64,000 bases of DNA from an uncultured Planctomycetales bacterium (GTDB taxonomy: Bacteria; Planctomycetota; Planctomycetia; Isosphaerales; Isosphaeraceae): the NCBI GenBank assembly GCA_903926465.1, contig CAIYJE010000119.1:62001-126000 (forward strand), given 5' to 3'. The translations under genes and the position numbers were made by a program. This document shows positions 60,864-64,000 of this stretch, piece after piece. Every line of letters begins with the position of its first letter. Position 1 is the stretch's first letter. The notes under the pieces were generated by a model. The model did no database searches. It was not told where the DNA came from and worked only from the letters and a program-made list of their open reading frames with translations.

Positions 60864-61087
60864 GAACTTGGCAAACGTTACAAACACCCGGAACCAGAAA
60901 TTCCCACTCTGAAATCCAAAACCCTCCTGGCCGAATTCCAGATCGCCCGTTTCCGACCAGTCCTGCGGCGAGTTCCCAGAATGACACGCCGTCCACGCCA
61001 GATCTTCCTCTCAACTTCATGACGCCAGCAGAGGTCAGGCAGTAAGATAGAATCTCTGCCTCGACACCCCCGCCCTGGAAATCCTCA

Positions 61088-62218
61088 ATGCGTGTCTGTC
61101 TCGTCACCGAGACCTACTTTCCCCAGGTCAATGGAGTGTCTCGCACTCTCGGGCAACTGACACGTGTACTCATGGAGCACGGGGATGAAGTTCAGATCAT
61201 CCAGCCACGCTACAAAACGCGCCCAGAGCACGAACAAACGATTACCGTGCGGGCCATCAATCCGCCGTTCTATCGCGAGCTTTATCTTCCACTGCCTCCC
61301 TTCCAGGCGGTCAGGCGTGGGATTGATGAATTCAAGCCCGACATCGTCCATGTGGCCACCGAGGCCACCCTGGGCTTGGCGGTCCTGAAGCATTGCCAGA
61401 GGCAAAAGCTACCGGTGGTTTCCAGCTTCCACACCAATTTCGATCAATACTCCGATCACTACCGAGTGGGCTGGTTTGGTCCACTCGTCTGGCGCTACCT
61501 GCGCTGGTTTCATAACGGAACAAGGCAGACGTATGTTCCGTCCATGGCCACCATCTCGGAACTCAGTGACCGTGGGTTTGAACGGCTGGTCCTCTGGCCT
61601 CGCGGTGTCGATGGCCATACCTTTCGGCCCGACCGGCCCCGCAGGGAAGCCATTCGCACGGCACTCGGAGTCAAACCTGACCAGGTTCTGGTTGGGCATG
61701 TGAGCCGGCTGGCCTATGAAAAGAACGTCTCATTCCTGGGTCAGGCGCTGGCCGGCCTGGAATCTCAATTGCCCGATCAGGTCCGTGTCCTGATTGTGGG
61801 AGATGGACCAGCCCGTGCGGAACTGGAACAAACGCTGGGCCCTCAGGCGAATTTTGTCGGGTACCGGACTGGTGAAGAACTTGCCGACTACTACTCTGCC
61901 TGCGACCTGTTCGCGTTCGCCAGCCTTACGGAAACGTTTGGCAACGTGATCCTGGAAGCCATGGCATCCGGACTACCTGTGGTCGCCATACGCAAAGGCG
62001 GCCCCGGAGACCTGATCCAGGAGGGAAAAAACGGGCTCCTGGTTGAACCCTCGGAGCCGGCCACCGTCATGAGCGATCGCCTGGCGAGTCTGGTAGTAAA
62101 CAACCAGAAGCGAATCTTCATGTCCGCCCAAGCCAGAAACTTCGCGCTCTCTCAGTCTTGGGATACCATCATGACCGCGCTCCGAAACGAGTATGCTACC
62201 AGCATCAACGCCAGTTGA
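61088..62218 (+). CDS. GT4-family glycosyltransferase
   Basis: A 376-residue GT4 glycosyltransferase. The N-terminal MRVCLVTETYFPQVNGVSRT and the SSFHTNFDQYSDHYRVGW region are typical of the alpha-mannosyltransferase/sulfoquinovosyl (SQD2, MgtA-like) branch. The donor-site half has LVGHVSRLAYEKNVSFLGQAL, FASLTETFGNVILEAMASGLP and GLLVEPSE. It probably transfers mannose or glucose from a nucleotide donor to a glycolipid; the acceptor is unknown. Its last 14 bases overlap the 3' end of the convergent minus-strand gene at 62205. Confidence 0.9.
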   Translation: MRVCLVTETYFPQVNGVSRTLGQLTRVLMEHGDEVQIIQPRYKTRPEHEQTITVRAINPPFYRELYLPLPPFQAVRRGIDEFKPDIVHVATEATLGLAVLKHCQRQKLPVVSSFHTNFDQYSDHYRVGWFGPLVWRYLRWFHNGTRQTYVPSMATISELSDRGFERLVLWPRGVDGHTFRPDRPRREAIRTALGVKPDQVLVGHVSRLAYEKNVSFLGQALAGLESQLPDQVRVLIVGDGPARAELEQTLGPQANFVGYRTGEELADYYSACDLFAFASLTETFGNVILEAMASGLPVVAIRKGGPGDLIQEGKNGLLVEPSEPATVMSDRLASLVVNNQKRIFMSAQARNFALSQSWDTIMTALRNEYATSINAS

Positions 62219-63017
62219 GCCTGCGTTCCGCACAGCCGTTCAGGCCTCCGCTTGACTCCGGTTTTCGACTGAGTAACAGGGCAGCCAGCCCGTTGGGTTT
62301 GAAGCTGGAATACTGAACGCTGGGCATTGAGTTCCGGCTGGCAGATTTCTCGTCGATCAAGATGCTGATTGCCTCGGCCTGAATTTTACCGAACCGTGAA
62401 GAGGCCAGCAGGTCGGCGGCGGCCGCCACACGCCCCCGGGTGCGAACCACCTGGTCCAGGTACTTCCGCATCGCTGCGTCTGGTGCGCCTGAAGGATCGA
62501 GCAGCATCTTGTAGAGACCGGTAATGAACCGGTTGTTGGTAGTGCCGCCAGAGACCAGTGTTCGGGTAACCTTGTGGAACTCCGCACCGCCCAGCAGTGC
62601 CGAGAGAACCTGAACCTGGGTCTTGCCCGCAGCCAGTTGTTTGAGCATATGTCGCTGCTCGTGGGCCGAGGCCGGCCGGCCCAGGAACTGCTGGTACCAG
62701 CCTTGTACCTGAAGCGTGCGGGCCTCGTCGGATCCCAGCAAGAGCTGAGCCACACGCAGCCGAGAGCTTCCCTTTTGGTCCAGCTCGGCCGTCCAATATT
62801 GAAGCTCAGCCGACGATGCCGATCGGTTCAAGACCTGCTGGAAGAGGGTTACAATATAACGCTCGCTATTACTCAGATTCGTCACATCCAGGCCTACCGG
62901 ATTTTCCATGGAACCGGTGAATGCGCTCAGGCTGTTAGCCCCGTGAACCATAACACGCGAGATCGCCTTGTAGTCGATTCGTTCCTTGAGGCCCTGGACT
63001 ATACCACTTAGGCCCAA
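62205..63017 (-). CDS. DUF4214-domain protein (likely the 3' part of a larger gene)
   Basis: A ~270-residue segment with two DUF4214-type modules: ERYIVTLFQQVLNRSASSAE / LQYWTAELDQKG and QVQGWYQQFLGRPASAHEQR with SALLGGAEF. DUF4214 modules commonly lie at the C-terminus of bacterial extracellular adhesin-like proteins. The open frame begins at TTG 63017 inside the end of the lectin-like fragment (63008-63523), which is in a different frame, so it may be the second half of a gene broken by a frameshift. There is no signal peptide of its own. C-terminal residues are Ser/Arg/Leu-rich without further domains. Confidence 0.7.
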   Translation of the reverse strand: MGLSGIVQGLKERIDYKAISRVMVHGANSLSAFTGSMENPVGLDVTNLSNSERYIVTLFQQVLNRSASSAELQYWTAELDQKGSSRLRVAQLLLGSDEARTLQVQGWYQQFLGRPASAHEQRHMLKQLAAGKTQVQVLSALLGGAEFHKVTRTLVSGGTTNNRFITGLYKMLLDPSGAPDAAMRKYLDQVVRTRGRVAAAADLLASSRFGKIQAEAISILIDEKSASRNSMPSVQYSSFKPNGLAALLLSRKPESSGGLNGCAERRLNWR

Positions 63018-63523
63018 ACATACTGGCCACCGGCACTCACATCGAGCGCATTCTGTCCGGTGCCGCCGTTGAGCGTGATCCGCGGCCCAACCCGACAGGG
63101 TAGCGCGATATTGAACTGGTTGCTACCGCTCCCCCATTGCACCAAGACTGTGGCGGGCTTGAGGTGGTTGGCCACGTTCACCGGCGTTGCACCGGCGGCG
63201 GTGAACCCCACGTATCCTGTCGAACTTCCCAGGAGCGTGGCCAAGTTCACGTTGGAGAACGTTCTGGAATAGTTAGCACCGTTGAATCCTAGATAGGCAA
63301 ATGATTCCCCGACACTACTCTGCAAATTAATCCCCGTGTTAACAGCCTGATAAGTGGCACCTGTTTTGGTATCGTTCAAGAACTCGACCAGCGTCTGCGC
63401 GGAGGAATTGTATGTAAGCTGTACCGCGATTGGGTCGCCACTAGCCAGAAACACGCCAATCGCACCCAGGCCAATAGACCCCTTCCACCTGTCAATCTCC
63501 TTGCTGGTCGAGCTAACGTTCAA
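63008..63523 (-). CDS. L-type-lectin-like fragment, 5' truncated
   Basis: A ~171-residue fragment resembling the second half of a bacterial L-type (legume-like) lectin domain: LTYNSSAQTLVEFLNDTKTG, GESFAYLGFNGANYSRTFSN and GSSTGYVGFTAAGA, followed by the beta-rich LNGGTGQNALDVSAGG. The first half of the domain and any signal peptide are missing. The frame is open upstream only to an in-frame TGA at 63589-63587, without an ATG or GTG, and the only internal start is TTG 63523. It may be a decayed gene or a fragment separated by mutation from the DUF4214 part downstream. It would bind carbohydrate if functional. Confidence 0.55.
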   Translation of the reverse strand: MNVSSTSKEIDRWKGSIGLGAIGVFLASGDPIAVQLTYNSSAQTLVEFLNDTKTGATYQAVNTGINLQSSVGESFAYLGFNGANYSRTFSNVNLATLLGSSTGYVGFTAAGATPVNVANHLKPATVLVQWGSGSNQFNIALPCRVGPRITLNGGTGQNALDVSAGGQYVWA

Positions 63524-64000
63524 GGCACCTTGGTTGACTGAGCCGGCCGTGTTAACACTCGTAACCTCCCATGGCGAGTATTCGCCGGATCAAGGAGGTT
63601 GATCGTTGGGGAGACAAGCGAAAAGCACGCCCGGAATGGCCTGGCAGCCAGTAGGCTCAGATGTCAAATATCGCAGTACGAGCCTGGCCCTGATTCTTCA
63701 CCGAATCAGCAGTGATGCACATCGGACAGTCTCAAATCATCGAGATTTATGGTCGTGAGCTTTGAAACTGTCAACGCAAATGCATGCCACAAAGCATGGA
63801 TGCATTTTCAGAATAATAAAGGTTTATCGCTTCAGACCTACATCCCCTGAAGTTCAACCGAACTCGGAGCAAAACATGCTAACGCAGACCGTTATTTTTG
63901 CGTGTCATAGCAGGCCACAAGTACGTTCATGCCTGGCGATGAATACCTTGGGTCAAACCACTCGGCTAACAAATCAATGGCCAGACCGCGCATCGTCCGG
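63524..64000. other. Region upstream of the lectin-like fragment, to window end
   Basis: No gene is supported over ~480 bases. The distal part (63740-63850) is AT-rich, and a candidate minus-strand promoter is at 63746-63774. The in-frame region 63524-63590 continues the fragment's reading frame up to a stop. Confidence 0.45.
63746..63774 (-). promoter_or_regulatory. Candidate minus-strand promoter
   Basis: On the minus strand TTGACA (63774-63769) is a perfect -35, and CATAAA (63751-63746) lies 17 bases on as a weak -10. It points toward the lectin-like fragment, about 220 bases away. Confidence 0.4.

Overview
The window looks like a chromosomal segment of a planctomycete (phylum Planctomycetota). 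The lineage markers are an N-terminal LEPR-XLL-type sorting motif on a CAP-domain protein, a TIGR03067 (planctomycete-specific) gene remnant, a DUF1080 exported protein, many Pro/Ala/Gly-rich exported proteins, SPINDLY-type TPR glycosyltransferases, and an rsmH gene that is not in a division (dcw) cluster. GC content is fairly high, coding density moderate, and transcription units short on both strands. I see no prophage, CRISPR array, rRNA operon or complete insertion sequence.

Layout. 1-7.5 kb: the end of a sulfite reductase, parA with an RNase H-like gene, infA, an SMP-30 lactonase, a TPR protein, rpsT and an unusual HhH DNA-glycosylase-like gene. 7.8-11.2 kb: rsmH overlapping a membrane-anchored LysM protein. 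11.7-14.7 kb: two exported proteins, one with seven 20-residue repeats. 14.8-19.7 kb: a GT4 glycosyltransferase, queA, a NUDIX phosphoesterase, a leucine-rich-repeat protein and tRNA-Leu(CAA). 19.7-30.0 kb: a four-gene minus-strand operon of TPR-glycosyltransferases (GT41/SPINDLY, GT9-like, a double GT9-like fusion, GT41). 30.3-33.8 kb: a TIGR03067 pseudogene, then the plus-strand pair hddC-gmhB for nucleotide-activated heptose, and a HAD phosphatase. 33.8-46.0 kb: UbiB kinase with an alanine-rich partner, pgi, a DinB protein, a CoaC-like flavoprotein, a FadL-like porin operon, an orphan Mrr nuclease, ispD, an SGNH lipoprotein and a nitroreductase. 46.2-59.1 kb: DUF1080, an amino-acid permease, CstA with an inserted domain, a phosphatase, a duplicated c-type heme protein, then an ABC-F, short uvrC and phosphohexomutase group. 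59.6-64 kb: a LEPR-XLL CAP protein, a GT4 glycosyltransferase, and a DUF4214 protein with a broken lectin-like fragment.

The most system-like part is 19.7-32.8 kb. TPR scaffolds fused to two glycosyltransferase folds lie beside genes for activated heptose, which suggests a protein-glycosylation locus; GT41 enzymes act on proteins, and GT9 enzymes often use ADP- or GDP-heptose. A second theme is a family of non-coding elements: three copies of a MITE-like sequence with about 20-bp terminal inverted repeats and internal 18-bp palindromes (563-649, 17126-17414, 48853-49062), and a second family (7650-7752, 48790-48850, partial at 30272-30300). Two loci carry premature in-frame stop codons in otherwise intact frames (30277-31041, and the signal peptide upstream of 53555).
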